Assembly (NCBI GenBank): GCA_946894095.1
Contig: OX335643.1
Location: 13,317,036 to 13,381,035 of the forward strand
Direction: 5' to 3'
Source: Incurvaria masculella
Taxonomy: Eukaryota > Arthropoda > Insecta > Lepidoptera > Incurvariidae
Length of the DNA: 64,000 nt
Part shown: one piece after another, positions 1 through 11,871 of the stretch
Layout: each line of letters begins with the position of its first letter
Numbering within the stretch: position 1 is the stretch's first letter
Made by a program: the position numbers and the translations under genes
The notes under the pieces: generated by a model
Told to the model about the DNA's origin: nothing
Database searches by the model: none
The model's input: the letters and a program-made list of their open reading frames with translations, nothing else

Positions 1-95
1 TTAATGGGTCTTTGCTTCACGGTCGATTATACATACAATATCACATTCGCTAAAAGCGACGTACTTGCTTAGTACGAAAAAGTATATTATTCTCA
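1..95 (+). repeat. Interspersed repeat (CGAAAAAGTATATTTA family), cut by window edge
   Basis: The text TTTGCTTCACGGTCGATTA, then a GCGACGTACTTGC-like stretch, then TAGTACGAAAAAGTATATTA recurs in the same order at 46265-46385 (+) and, inverted, at 57335-57445. The family is unidentified. The left side is cut by the window edge, so boundaries are unknown. Confidence 0.6.
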
Positions 96-514
96 ACCCT
101 GAAACTGCTTCGAGCACTTAGCCAAATGGTGAAGGAAATTTAAAGTGTCGGGCCAAAGCGGGGTCTGCGAGTCGAGGCCCCCCTCCCGCGCCTTGACGCC
201 ATAACGAAATTAATAGGGGAGTAAAATTTATTACGAATCCGCACATTGATTTGTAAGCCCGATAAAATGGAGACTTATTGACCCGTGCGTCTGGAACAAT
301 TTCCCTCTTTTTTATCTTTTGTACGATTGAATGGAAATTATTCAATCGCGTCCGATAAGAAAAGAAAGGATGATAATAATTCATCTATTTTCAAGCAGGG
401 GCCAGAAATCACGTGATCATGAAGATTGGGTTATGTAACATAAAACGCGTAAAAGCAACGGTTGATTTGAAATGGTTTTTGGGGTGGACAAACAGGATGT
501 TTTAATTTACGTTC
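96..514. other. No recognisable gene
   Basis: AT-rich DNA with one GC-rich pocket at about 155-195. The minus-strand open frame over 118-384 has no family resemblance and is probably chance. Confidence 0.5.
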
Positions 515-872
515 AATTTTTTTTACGTGACAAGACATGGATGACTAACCGCACACCCACCGTCATGATATTAGCCTAAGACACCGCATTCCCGAACGAA
601 TTAGATGCCAGGCCAGGTCATTTCCTTCAGGAGCACGGCTCCGTTGAAGTGGATGGAATACACGGCCGTTTCGACTATCTTTTCATCCAATGCGATGGTA
701 ACAACCCGGTCAGGCTTAACTATACCACCTAGTAAGGGAAGAGGACCTACAATTTTATACAGATTCCGAACCATCGAACAGCTCGTATTCGTCACGAAAT
801 GCACTTATCCAACTGAGAAAGAGAATGAACGTGGTGCATCAACGAGACGGGGATTTGATCCAAGACCTATAA
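515..872 (-). mobile_element. tRNA-derived SINE copy, diverged
   Basis: On the plus strand it begins with the complement of the A-tail (poly-T at 516-524), followed by the ACATGGATG, ATGATATTAGCC, GAGCACGGCT and CATCCAATGCGATGGTA blocks in the order seen in the best copy at 35722-36127. It ends near GGGGATTTGATCC, a diverged box B complement. The overlapping open frames here are SINE translation only. Confidence 0.8.
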
Positions 873-3334
873 ATAAACCATATAAATGCATCTAGCTGTG
901 AAAAGATAATAACCTACTATTTTATAGTGAATATCTTTAACTACGCGCTGCTCAGTTAACTAAGATTTCGAAGGATTTCTCAGAATTACAATTTCCATTT
1001 AAAATGTCCTAGCAGACAGTTTAATCCAATTCATGCCATGACACCAATAAAGAAAATAATTTCCCAGCAATCTCCGGTATTTCCCTTTTCTAACGATTGC
1101 TAAACATTAAACACGCATTCACTTACATATTTATGTTGACTCCGAAAGAAATAATTCAAGCGGAAATTTAATCTAGAATATTCTATGTTTCCTTACTAGA
1201 AACTGCAGGTTCTTCGCAATAACAGCAGGATAAAGGCAATATTGTGTGTTTTATTTTCCTGAAGTATGTTTGGAAATGGAAGATGGCTTTGATTGTACTA
1301 TAATAACCACCGGTATACCTAGCCCCATTCAGTTATTTTTAATTTATAGTTAAAGACATCGCCAAGACAAACATTTCAATATTAAAATGATAAATTATGT
1401 TTCATGGTTACTAATTTGATAGTTCCATATCCGCTGGCATTAACTCTTTTCTTTATCTTCAGGTTTAATTAATGAATAATAATGCGACGGAGAAAAACAC
1501 CCTGAGGGAACCCACCACTTATGTTGTATAATTGGTTAACCTCTGAGATCGAATATTGTAACATGGCTGGTTAAGGGGATGTGTGCGTTCATGTACATAG
1601 ATGGCGCCACAGTTGTTAGTTGCTATTTCTGCTATAACTCCCCAAAAATCGGGTGTTACTAGCCACAACTATATTACCCAGCACACTTTGCAGTTATATA
1701 TTTAATCTCATGCAACACTATATAAAAAACGGCTATAGTTTGTAAGATCATTATGAGACAAAGTGCAGAAAGTTGATAATTGTAAATGACAACTTGGCAA
1801 AGTCAGGGGAGGCCTACCTCCACCATTGGACACTAAAAGACTGGAAAAGAAAAAGCAGATGAACTATAATATGATCGTACTGTAATTTTAATAATACAAA
1901 TATGGTCTGACTATAACTGATGGATAATTTTTCGAAAAGTTATCTTTATCAGACTATTTAAAAATCGGCCCCGAACTAAACTAATAGATCTAAATACTTG
2001 AAAATAAAAATAATTTGCAGACATGTCGTGTACTTTTTGAGACATCACGGAATTTGTTCGGCTAGCTAGAGAACCTCCCCGATTACGGAACCCTTTCATG
2101 TCCGACACGTATTTTGCCGCTTTATAATGTTCTATTCGTATTGGCATAGGAAAAAATCATTATAGAAAAATATAATTAATAATAAAAATATATTTGTTAA
2201 TATTAAATATCTGTGTCTTCACCCGCATTAAAGTTCTACGAAAAACATTCAGTTTTCTCTTATCATCAATCGTAACTCCATTGCATAATGATAGGACCAA
2301 ATTTCATGGGAATAATAAAGCTACACTTAGATACAAATCGCATCAAATCGGGTAAGTGCTTCACGAATTATAAGCGGACAAATATATACCAGAGTTATTT
2401 TTCTTATTTAGTAATGTGTTTTTATATCCTACAAGTACAGAGAGATGAACCAGAATGAGACAGGTAATAACAGCTAATGGAAAGGCACAGCCTTTTCAAG
2501 TCATTATAAGTATGGTAATATAATAAAGTTACGGCTGTAAAGTATGACTTTTTTTAATCAAAAACCCTCCGACATAAACCGACAACTCCCATCTCGCTAG
2601 ACTAGAAGATAAATATTGAGATTACATTTGATTTTACTCCTTAACATCATAACAAACAAAATAAAAGTTCTCGAAATTGATTAAAACCGTATAAAAGTCT
2701 AATGGAAATTCAAAACCACGGAACGTTATTGATCTCAAAGTTGGACACAGACTGTGGAAATTGCTTCTAATTTTGTCCATGAAGTTATCAATCTCCAAGA
2801 TATCAATCTAGAAATTTTGGCTCTTCGATGTTATTTCGCTGTGCCGATAGAAAGAAATACGTATCAATTTCTAGCGATTTATCCAAATTTTATTTGTTTA
2901 TTTTATAGATAGGCAGTCTAAGCTTATGTTTATAATAGAAATTCAAAGTAGGTTATCAGTGCTCATAATTGTAAGTTTCCTTTAGCCAGTTAGTAGTTTG
3001 TTTAGTCACGTCTTTGTAGTGTTAACAATGTTAGTTTTGCTAATATTTTCGGGAAGAGACTTCTAAGTAAATTAATGTCGAAACATGTCAGTTTTAGGAA
3101 CCGCATTGAGTCGACTCAGCTCCCTTTCATACTTGGCTTGCCACTGAAATACAGTCTTGTTTACGAAACCATATCTGTCGATATCATTGATCCATCAACC
3201 GATGATAGTGTTTTGTTTGTATAAATAATTAATCAATAACGAATTGGCGTGAAGCAGATTATGAAATGACTGGGGCGTGTTCAAATACTATCAAGTATTG
3301 TTAAAATATTAAAGAAGATTTAAAGTAACACTGG
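873..3334. other. No recognisable gene; AT-rich intergenic or intronic DNA
   Basis: No coding exon with plausible splice sites was seen. At 2310-2390 a stretch like ACTTAGATACAAATCGCATC then AAATCGGGTAA then AATTATAAG matches repeats at 60590-60840 and 18290-18440. At 3085-3150 there is a decayed resemblance to the foldback MITE found at 7950-8125. Confidence 0.5.
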
Positions 3335-3378
3335 TTTGCCGAACCTACAAGCCAACATGGGCTTGTAGGTTCGGCAAA
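3335..3378. repeat. Perfect 19-bp inverted repeat (hairpin)
   Basis: Arms TTTGCCGAACCTACAAGCC (3335-3353) and its exact complement (3360-3378) are separated by the 6-nt loop AACATG. There is no mismatch in unconstrained-looking DNA, so the inverted copy is either recent or maintained. It is short for an animal pre-miRNA. Confidence 0.9.
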
Positions 3379-3554
3379 ATTGTGAATGTTGTTTTATGTA
3401 AATCGCGGCATACGAATACCCTAACATAAGAGGTGTCCGACTAGGACCATGGGAGTTTGAACTTTCGCGGGCTGCGAAAACCAGCCATGTGATTTTTCAG
3501 ACCATGTTTGAACTTTGGAGAGTAGCTTGAAGACAGCTTAACGACACCATAAAT

Positions 3555-3975
3555 AAAGTACCTAGAGGATCCATTGGTTTTTAATTTGGGAATGAGTACG
3601 ATGCATTACCTTCCTGTTGGTTGTTGAGCGATAGTAAAAAGGGTACGGTGAGATTGCTTTGGACAGCTCCGAGGAGCATTCTCCGTGGTAAAGGTAATAA
3701 AACACAGAGAGAGACCCCACATATATATGAAGTTGGAAGGTCTCCAAAGGGTCTCCACTCCTCGGGGTGTTCGATGAGGCGCCCAGCTGTATTGATTCCA
3801 AGGACCCAATCAACTAAGCTAATCCGTCCCACAAGTGCGAACAGTACTCCACGCCGGACCTTCTCTGCGCCTTGTAGAACAACAGTTTTTTTTTTCATCG
3901 TGAAATACTGGCGCATCTTATTGAGGAATCTCAGCTTTTTTGAAGCGAGCTTGGCTTTTTCATAATGGCTTGCGT
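3555..3975 (-). pseudogene. Decayed Jockey-type LINE, reverse transcriptase C-terminal region
   Basis: Two overlapping minus-strand frames together follow the end of a Jockey-clade LINE ORF2. The first (from about 3975 down) reads EKAKLASKKLRFLNKMRQYF, matching the thumb or connection segment KAKLASKKL-VL--ARRYF that I recall from insect Jockey elements. The second (3562-3813) reads SLSVFYYLYHGECSSEL, matching the family's ASLCVFYRIYHGECSEEL, followed by a YRSTTNRK stretch like its HRTTR region. The match crosses frames, so at least one frameshift is present, and the catalytic palm region is absent. It was probably inserted as a 5'-truncated copy and is now dead. Clade assignment rests on remembered motifs, not on a search. 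Confidence 0.75.
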
Positions 3976-4007
3976 CAGATCAACACCGATCGATTTATTT
4001 ATTTATA

Positions 4008-4400
4008 TTTGGAACCTGGCATGGACGGCTGATACCACACAATTAGCCCAATACAATTCATCCCGCAAGGAATTAGGTGCCATGCCACACTTTAAGTACA
4101 CGGCTACACTAAGCTGGACAGTTTTTTATCGCCGCTTCAACAATAGTTTCATCCAGTGCGGTGGTACCCAGCTAGGCGGGTTTAAACTTATTACCTAGTA
4201 GGGAAAGAGAACCTACAGTTTTACATCGGTTCCGAACCCTGGAACAGCTCAAATTTGTAACTAAACTTGCACTTATCCAACTCGGAAAGAGAAAGAAAGT
4301 GGTGCACGACTGGGCGAGGATTTGAACCCATAACCTCCGAATGAAAGGCAAATTCTCTAGCGCCTACATCACGAGCTGCACACATATATGCCATGGAAAG
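4008..4400 (-). mobile_element. tRNA-derived SINE copy
   Basis: Contains CATGGACGGCTGATACCACA, AGGAATTAGGTGCCATGCCA, the GCGGTGGTACCCAGCTAGGCGGG block and, at the tRNA-head end, GAGGATTTGAACCCATAACC (box B complement). The A-tail side is replaced by ATTTATTTATATTTGG. Confidence 0.85.
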
Positions 4401-5131
4401 TCGGAGAAGCAGCAAACGGCGTCTGCTCCGCACTCATATTTCGTACTCTATATGTATAAATGAATAAATTTTTTGGTGAATATTTCTCTAGCGCAGTTTT
4501 ATATTTGAAAACACATCGGAATTGTAAGTATTAAAGATATATGAAGTCTTGAAAAATAAAAAAACATTTTATCTTTTAATTTACTTTTGATCTCAAAGGA
4601 ACAACCTAGTTGTGGTTACCCCCTGCAATTGCTAAATAGATAGATAGTGCATTTTAGATATGATTATCCTTCAAAGAATACTGAAGCATACAATTTAATG
4701 TAACCGGATGTGAGCACGGAATAAATAGGTAGTGTGCCACCTGCATTATTGATCAGTCCTTTTACCGCGTATACGCACGCACGCTGGTAAAAGTATCCAT
4801 TTATTTGGGTATTTAAGATATCCAATGATGCGTTTGGTACCATTGAAATATAGTAAAAAGAAATATATTGTTATTAAAATAATTTTAAATTATTTAAAAA
4901 CAAGCTTAGGTATGCTATTGTTTGTTGTTTATTAACATGGTTTATTGTATGTATTATTGTTGTTTATTATGACGTATTATGTTTCATTTTATCAAACACT
5001 AAAGAAACAAAAACCAATGGCCAAAATAAACACTTAATACCAAATGGCATTCTCTACCACTTTGCGCTCTCATAAAGTAAAAAAAAATAAGATAACTGTT
5101 TCGATATTTAAAAACTAGATTATAATGGTAA
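4401..5131. other. No recognisable gene
   Basis: AT-rich sequence without exon-like structure or a repeat recognised elsewhere in the window. Confidence 0.5.
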
Positions 5132-5790
5132 TTACGAGGGAGTCGTATTCACTACGTATAATATTCACAACGTATAATAGTATTTTTTTCCAAAAAATTA
5201 AAACCATGCATATCGTATAATATTCACAACGTATAATGTTATACGTTGTGCATGAGTTTAAAAATAAAATAAACTCTTTGCATCATGCAGAACGTATAAT
5301 AGTCACAACGTATAATATTCCTAACATGAATTCACAAAAAAAGAAAACCACTCAGAACGTATAATATGCCAAGAAGCACTGCATAAAGCACTCTAACAAC
5401 GATACATTTAAGGCTGAAATTGCTACGAATCGATATCTGTTGAAGAGTAACGATTTGCTACAACGTTAATTGAGACGGTCGAAAAGTCGCGTGCGAGTAT
5501 ACGCTTTAAAAGTATAGTCATAAGGGCGCTTATCGTATGAAAAGTTTTTGGATTATATGATATGCATGGTTTTCTTTTTTTGTTAAATAAAGATCATAAT
5601 ATTATACGTTGTGACTATTATACGTTATGCATGGAGAAATAAGTAATTTTATTTTTTAAACTTCTTCATGCACTACGTATAAGATTATACGATCTGCCGA
5701 TTATACGTTGTGCATGGTTTTAAAATTTTGTTAAAATATGACATTATACGATCTGCATATTATACGTTATGCCGTTCCCCCGTTACGAGG
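5132..5790. mobile_element. 643-bp MITE with long internally repetitive inverted arms and 8-bp TSD
   Basis: An 8-bp direct repeat TTACGAGG (5132-5139 and 5783-5790) flanks a 643-bp element. The outer 130-250 bp of each end are inverted copies: left GTATTCACTACGTATAATAT then AAAATTAAAACCATGCAT; the right end, reverse-complemented, reads GCATAACGTATAATATGCAG then AATTTTAAAACCATGCAC. Each arm carries several copies of the near-palindromic unit ACGTATAAT. No transposase is encoded, so the element is non-autonomous. The 8-bp duplication points to the hAT class, but the extreme ends (GAGTCG / CGGGGGAAC) are not a clear hAT terminus. Confidence 0.85.
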
Positions 5791-6479
5791 TAAGAACATG
5801 TAGGTATACAAAACGATCTACTGTTTATCTCTGTAGCAACGATTGTGGTACATAGATCATTCTTCATGTATTAGCTAATGTGGTGTACGTATTAAATCTA
5901 AATGAAAAAAAAAACACAAATAATTACTGGATAATCATATTGTCTTAGGTGATTTCAATTTTTTTCTCATAATTTTTTCTCATGTGTTGTGCCAATTTGT
6001 TTAGATTGTTAATCTACACAAAGCCATCTGCGCCAACATCCCAGCCTTGCATTCCTTCACGATATAGTTATCATGCCAAATAACCGCTCCAAACTAAAGC
6101 CAAACTTCGACCCGACTTCGACCAAACTAATATCGGAGCTTGCGTGTAGTTTGGGACCGTTATTCGCATCATGAGATCCGACGGTAAAATTGTAACTACC
6201 AATATTGAAGACGAGAAACTTTTTATAGCTTTTATAGGTGTTAATCTGATTAGATTTGTTACTGATTATAACTTTCGGCGAACTCATTGATACGGTACCT
6301 ACCGTTATACCTAACATATTAACCTTAGTACAATAAAAGAAGGAGATGTGCCAACTTGCGCGCCTACAATGAGACAAGACACGCTATCTAATATTGTCTA
6401 ATACTACCAACCGAACGTACAAGCCACATGCATATTTCAGACAAGCGAACATGGAAACATGGTCGGCGGAAAGCAATGG
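5791..6479. other. No recognised gene; one unrecognised 106-codon minus-strand frame
   Basis: The frame at 6377-6057 (-) has no motif I recognise and shows no flanking splice signals I trust. The text GCGCCTACAATGAGA at about 6360 recurs at 23918, so part of this stretch may be an uncharacterised repeat. Confidence 0.4.
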
Positions 6480-6565
6480 TTCCGTACCGCTGAGGGCCGG
6501 GAGGACTGAAAAAAATTGGAGAAGCGTATGTCCAGCAGTGGACGCAAAGAAGATACTCATTCGTA
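6480..6565 (+). mobile_element. 3' end fragment of an RTE-type LINE ORF2
   Basis: One plus-strand frame reads GEAYVQQWTQRR, the characteristic extreme C terminus of lepidopteran RTE ORF2 proteins (GEAYVQQWT). The same DNA text TATGTCCAGCAGTGGACGCA occurs in the RTE fragment at 13285. Everything upstream of the last few dozen codons is missing. Confidence 0.65.
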
Positions 6566-6850
6566 TGGTGGCAGCGTAGCTAATTTAATTTTAATTTATT
6601 AGATTTAAAACGTCCAACTGTAGTCACTTCTGATACTTTTGAGATTACCGCGGTCGTTAGACATGTTTGAAAAGCCGTAACCTTTTTCAAACATGTAGTC
6701 ATTTCATTTACGAATTCGAGACGCGCAAAATCGAATGTTTGTTACACTAAATAGCGTCATGTAAAGTTCTTACGTCTTCTTAAATGTCATTGAAACATAA
6801 TAAAGAATTCGTAAGCGAACACGTTCGCCGGCGCTGCCGCCATTGTATGA
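6566..6850 (+). repeat. Interspersed repeat shared with 42880-43095
   Basis: CTCATTCGTATGGTGGCAG, then AAAACGTC-AA-TG-AGT, then GAATTCGAGACGCGCAAAAT and GAATTCGTAAGCGAAC appear in the same order in the second copy. Between its halves sits GATACTTTTGAGATTACCGC followed by GACATGTTTGAAAA and its inverted partner TTTTTCAAACATGT, the same terminal sequence as the foldback at 41567-41785, so a small relative of that foldback is nested here. Confidence 0.6.
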
Positions 6851-6884
6851 AAAAACGTTATTTATTATTATTTAAAATGTACGT

Positions 6885-6965
6885 TATTTGTAGGTTCTCT
6901 TCACTAACAAGGTAAGTGGTAGGGTTAAGTCCGTTCGGGTCGGTATCATAGCATTGGAATCCAGA
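6885..6965 (+). mobile_element. SINE body fragment
   Basis: GTAGGTTCTCTTCACTAACA, then GTGGTAGGGTTAAGTCC, then GGGTCGGTATCATAGCATTG matches the mid-body of the SINE consensus with about 20 percent divergence. Head and tail are both missing. Confidence 0.6.
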
Positions 6966-7555
6966 GTAGGCCGTCATCCGGAGGTACGCATCAGTAATAG
7001 GAGAAAGCAAACTAAAATACATGACCTAATTGTACATTTACTCATTTTGATATACTTCTAAATACAGATTAATACTCACACATAGTTACATTACATCAAT
7101 GTATGAATTTTTCTCTACCGTTCCTAAATAAGTTTCACTTAAGAAATTAGAATCGAATTTACATTTAATGTATTCTAGTTTTTAAGATTGGATAATATAG
7201 ATTTTAATTTTTGTCTATCTCCGCCCAATGCCATGTAAAATTTCGTGATACCATTAAGAACAAATATTACATTTTAAGGGCTGTTTGCACAACCTTACGA
7301 ATATTATCCAAACGAAATATAATAAAATGAAGAAAACATTTGAAGGGAAGCGACCCCAATCTGAAAGGCCCAGAAATTGGAGGCATCGTAAAAGAACATT
7401 ACCAACTGTATTTCGAGTCGACAGAGGCCATTTCTGCATTAACGAGGGACAGGGTCGCGTCTTTTCAATTACTTGCCTGCATATTTAGTGGGCCTACCTA
7501 CCTAACCTAACCCACCTCTCGAAAATTGTTAATATATGAGTAAGGCTGATTTAGA
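6966..7555. other. No recognisable gene
   Basis: Mostly AT-rich. A short CCTACCTACCTAACCTAACC run lies at about 7495-7514, a small relative of the longer CCTAA tract at 11872. Confidence 0.5.
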
Positions 7556-7915
7556 CTTTTTATGCCACACCCACAGTCATGATATTAGCCCAACACACCT
7601 CATTCCTGTAGGTATTACATGTGATTCCATGATCTTCCCTTTATGACCACGGCCACTTTGAACTGAATTGAATACACGGACAATTTTTAATTGCCGCTTC
7701 GACCATAGTTTCGAGCCCAGGCGGGCTTAACACTACCACCAAGCAGGGGAAGGGTACCGACAGTTTTACATGGATTCCGAACCTTGGCTCGCATACGTGA
7801 CGAAATGGACTTACCCAACTAAGAAAGAGAAATAAAGTGAAGATTGGACTCACTACCTCTGGCATGGAAACCAAGTCCCTGCGCCCCTGAGATATATAAC
7901 ACGAGCCTCTTAAGA
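7556..7915 (-). mobile_element. tRNA-derived SINE copy, diverged
   Basis: Plus-strand text runs GTCATGATATTAGCCCAACA, CTTCCCTTTATGACCACGGC, CAATTTTTAATTGCCGCTTC, CAGTTTTACATGGATTCCGA and GAAAGAGAAATAAAGTG, in the same order as the best copies. The tRNA-head end near 7850-7915 is badly degraded. Confidence 0.8.
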
Positions 7916-7949
7916 AGCAAGGTACCTTACGGGAACGTTTCACTCACAA

Positions 7950-8125
7950 CGACTACGCTGCAAGTTTTAGCCCCGATTGCACGAAGAGACGGCTGAGTTA
8001 ATCAATGTTCAAACATATCACTTTTAGTGAACCGTATGGAGTTCCTTCCATACTGTCCATACAAAGTGAAGTGTTCAATCATACGTTAACGTTGATTTTG
8101 ATTTTTTGTCCTTTCGTGCACTCGG
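7950..8125 (+). mobile_element. Short foldback MITE, copy 1
   Basis: The order is GGCTGAGTTAATCAATGTTC, CACTTTTAGTGAACCG, AGTTCCTTCCATACTGTCC, AAAGTGAAGTGTT, CCTTTCGTGCAC. Internal AAACAYRTCACTTT is inverted as AAAGTGACGTGTT. The same order occurs at 19590-19715, and the whole is inverted at 9425-9590. Ends GCACGAA / TTCGTGC are inverted. Confidence 0.75.
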
Positions 8126-9424
8126 TCCTTAATGTTGTTCACAGTCTAACCAAGTTTATCGGTGACTACTAACAGGCTTAAATTGTTTTATTTAAATTTG
8201 AGAACATTTAAATACCACAGGACGCTTTTGAATACTTTCAGGTGTATTCAGAGTGGGCGGACTAAATTTAATCCGCCGGACTAAACCGGTTTTTTTATGG
8301 TTAGTCCGATGCTAATCTCGTACTAAGTTTTGACAGGTGCTCTTTGAATCCTCCTTAAGGTGGAAGCACACTCTTGCATTCGTAGTTTTTATTTAAGACG
8401 GTTCGATCACCACGAATAAACAAGAGCCGATAAGAAAAAATAAAATGACCGCATGGCGCTGATTTCACTCAATACCTACCTCTCCGGGGGGGAAGTGCGT
8501 GATGGTATGCATGTTTGTATGACTTACGACGAAACTACCCCCCATGTGAATTTGTCCTTCCTTTGTTCAATTACCCTTCAATCCTAAGCTCAGCGTTCAT
8601 TATGCAGGCAGTACGAGCCGTTACATACTGGGAAGTGCGCAAGTGATGAAAAAGTTTGAGAACCGCAAGCCTGCCCACTGGCAAATGCCAGAGTTTCCGG
8701 TTTCAACAAAGCGTGGAAAGCGAAAAACTTTTAAATGGCTCTTTATTTTCCGCGAAGCGGGGTGAAAAGGGACGAATTGTGTTGACTTTGTGTGTTTTAA
8801 CGCAATTGTAACACTTCCAAGACAATCATACACGAATGCTGATGGAGCACAGTCTTATATCACGGTCCAAATATCGTACGAGAAGTGGAAATCTATTTTT
8901 GGCTTATGTTTTGCATTTTTGTTATCGTATAAAAGCTATGTTTATAAAAGCTTTTGATTTCCTGAATAAATAAATAATTAATAAATAAAGACAAATATGG
9001 ACCTAGTTTTTACCGGTTTCATTCAATGCAAATAATTTTATGATATCATATACGTGTATTTATTCATATTATTAATCAATATATGTATTTAGGTGTAAAT
9101 TATTGTTTTTGTGTGTGTATGAATTTACGCACCACGCTTCACCTACTTTTTACCCCAAAGATTGACTGGAAGGAATCACTTTTTGTGATACAATGAAATT
9201 TTTGTGTAAGTTCGCCTTTTTGCTCTTTGTTAGATTGAATGGTCTGGTATATACATTTGATAAAAACATAGGTGTCCTTTTAGTTCTACGATAAAAATTT
9301 GTTTTATGTCAGAGAAAACGAATTAAAATAATTGTCTCAAATACTGTAACTGTGAGCACAATCACTCCACACGTGGGCCATCTTCATTCTCCGCGGACGT
9401 CGACGGCAAGCGACTATGGGCTGA
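8126..9424. other. No recognisable gene
   Basis: AT-rich. A short imperfect palindrome lies at 8262-8310 (GGCGGACTAAATTTAATCCGCC then GACTAAACCGG then TTAGTCC). Small open frames at 8621-8833 and 9352-9549 show no family signature, and the second overlaps a MITE. Confidence 0.45.
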
Positions 9425-9590
9425 TAGCACGAAGCACACAAAATCAAAATCATCGTCAACGTATGATTAATCACGTCAATACAGTATGGAAGGGAGCTGA
9501 GTCAATTCCTTGCGGTTCACTAAAAGTGACGTGTTTGAACATTGATTAACTCAGCCGTCTCTTCTAGCAATCGGACCATACCTTCCTGAG
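9425..9590 (-). mobile_element. Short foldback MITE, copy 2
   Basis: The inverse of the family at 7950: AAAATCAAAATCATCGTCAA, then ACAGTATGGAAGGGAGC, then CGGTTCACTAAAAGTGACGT, then GAACATTGATTAACTCAGCC. Confidence 0.75.
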
Positions 9591-9929
9591 CATGCATGCA
9601 TCACATGGGTTTTATATTTTAATATCGTGACAGATTTAATTATATTTTATTTCATGCTTAACGAATTCAAAATTTTAATAGTGATAAAAAGTAAAGTGTA
9701 AAAGTGCGTCGAGACAGTAGAGTACATTGAGTAAGGAAGGACCCACACTGACGGTAGCGTCGGTCAGTCAGTTCACTTTCTTAATCAATGGTAAAGCGAG
9801 TGTTGAGCGAATGGTGGGAGAGGTCGAAAGGCAAAAAGAGTTAATTTTATCCATTACTCGATAAATACCGGGCTTAGTAAACAAATATATGCTTGTTAAA
9901 AAAAATTAAGACACCGGATTAATTGACCG

Positions 9930-10420
9930 AGCGAGCGAACGTCTCCGTTTCAAGATTGAGCAAAAATGCTTTTCGTATGTCCGGCGGTTCTCTAAAGGTC
10001 GCATTTCTCAACCAATTCGCGTGATTTTTTTAAGCAGGTTCGATATTTTTCGATTGTTTTGTTTTTTTTTGTAAATGGCTGAGTAATTTTGAAAAATGTT
10101 TAAGTGTGGTATGTCTCCGTCCGGTCCGGCTGTCCGGTTGTTCTCCTCTACATGTCGCATTTGTCAACCGATTTCCGTTAAATTTTGTAATCAGGTTTTA
10201 TATTTAAATATAATGTTTTAGTGTAGCCAGTGTTTGATTTTAGAAACAATGACATTTTTCATTTCAATGTGACAGGAAATTACTTAACTGGAGTAATTTT
10301 AATGAAAGCTGTTAGCTTCTAAAGGTCGCATTTTTCAACCGATTATTTTGAAAATGTGTAAGCAGACTCCATCTGCTTTAATCGAGCCAGTTTTTAAATT
10401 TTATACAAAGTGGCGAATTT
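9930..10420 (+). repeat. Three adjacent copies of a GGTCGCATTTCTCAACCGAT-type repeat
   Basis: Blocks at about 9985-10060, 10120-10205 and 10315-10395 each carry RYMGGTCGCATTTBTCAACC followed by TTTTGTAA-CAGG-like text and a tract running to CGAGCCAG or GATTTTAG. A separate copy is at 59640-59745. They resemble tails of one interspersed family placed in tandem. Confidence 0.6.
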
Positions 10421-10740
10421 TAAAAAAAACAGAGTCACGAGGTCTACAGCTACAATAGAGAGCCACTATAGTATAGTTCAATACTAAAGTCCTTGTGCCA
10501 GGTACGTTGGCCTAAATAATTGTGTTTCATTGCGTAGGCAAAGTTAATGCTTTCCGAGCCTCCTCCTCTGGACAAGAATAAACTTCAGCGCATTTCCTGT
10601 TTAATATACCACGACCAAGTTGCCAGAAACAAGAGATTGTTTGTGTGTGTAGGTAGTTGGACTCCTGGCGAAGTTTCTCCTCTGATCCACTTCATCTGAA
10701 GTAATCGAACCAGTTTATAAAATAATATTTCGAATCAGAA

Positions 10741-10849
10741 GCCTGAGTCCGGTAGTACATAACTCCACTTTCGAGAGTTAGCGTTATGAGAAATCAAAAT
10801 TGTACCAAACGCTCTAAAGTGGAGTTATCGATTAGAGGACTCAGGTTTC
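10741..10849. repeat. Small foldback element with CCTGAGTCC / GGACTCAGG ends
   Basis: Inverted blocks are CCTGAGTCC (10743) with GGACTCAGG (about 10839), and TAACTCCACTTT with AAAGTGGAGTTA, around an inner AGCGTT / AACGCT pair. The arms total about 45 bp with short gaps. No duplication was identified. Confidence 0.75.
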
Positions 10850-11871
10850 AGGGCATTCACGATGATAATGAATATTTATATAACTGACTTGAATGGACGT
10901 ATGGTGCATGTTTTTTTAATATATATTTAAAATACCCTGGTGATGAATTAGTGTTATTAGGTAAAAATATAATTTATTAGGTACTTGCTCTTGAACCAAT
11001 TTATTTTAATTAACCTATTAATTATGTCTAATTATCAATAAAATTAACCAGCACGATTGTTGTTCATCGCATTTGTTAATCATGTAGAATCGATCAAAAG
11101 GTAATGCATTAAAGAAAGAAAAAAAATAATTACTGATATTACAATCCGTAAATATTTATCGTATGTATATAATGTATATTCTTTAAAAAGCACTTGCTAT
11201 ACGAATAATTATATTGTGGTTTAGTAGGACTCATACATATTCATTCTTATTAATACAGTATCTACTAAGAATATTTTTCTAGTCGAAGCGGTCTTGCCAC
11301 ACAGTTGTTTTTTGTTTTTTAATATCTTTACTGAAAGTAAAGAGCCGAGCCAGACACCCAAAAAAAAATTCTTGGTCGACTTTTTTAAACTGAGTAATTA
11401 AAATTTCTATTTTCTTGGAATTTGAAAACATAAGCAATAAAATGGTTTTCGCATTTGAACGTCAGAACTAAACAAACGAAAAACGTTACTTTTTTACAAA
11501 AACGTTATGTGTGCAACCAGAATCTCTTAAATTTAATAAAGGTTTAATGCTTCGAATAGGCCCAGGATGGTTAGCATTCGAATCCAAAGTCTCTAAATTT
11601 AATCTATGTGCAACTAGCGTTCGGTAGACTCGACGAATGCAACTTCAAAATCACATCATAACTGCATCACGCAACCGCGGTACACAACGTGTCTACTCAG
11701 TGGCACCTGTTCCCATTTTGCACAGTTTCGCCGCGGACACGGAACAACTAAGAATAACGGAGCAGCTCCGTTAGTACAGTTTAATCATAACCTTACAGTT
11801 GGCACATATGTACGTCATCAGAGTGTTCTGAGGTTATTTATACTCAATCATAGTTAATGCCATTCTGTTTT
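10850..11871. other. No recognisable gene
   Basis: AT-rich sequence with no exon-like or repeat structure recognised. Confidence 0.5.

Noticed and set aside
3335..3378. microRNA precursor
   Set aside because: The 44-nt hairpin is too short, perfectly paired and without extended stem; animal precursors usually have about 60-nt stems with bulges.
6057..6377. 106-codon minus-strand ORF
   Set aside because: No recognisable domain, no supporting start or splice context, and part of the region repeats at 23918; retained only as a note in the region entry.
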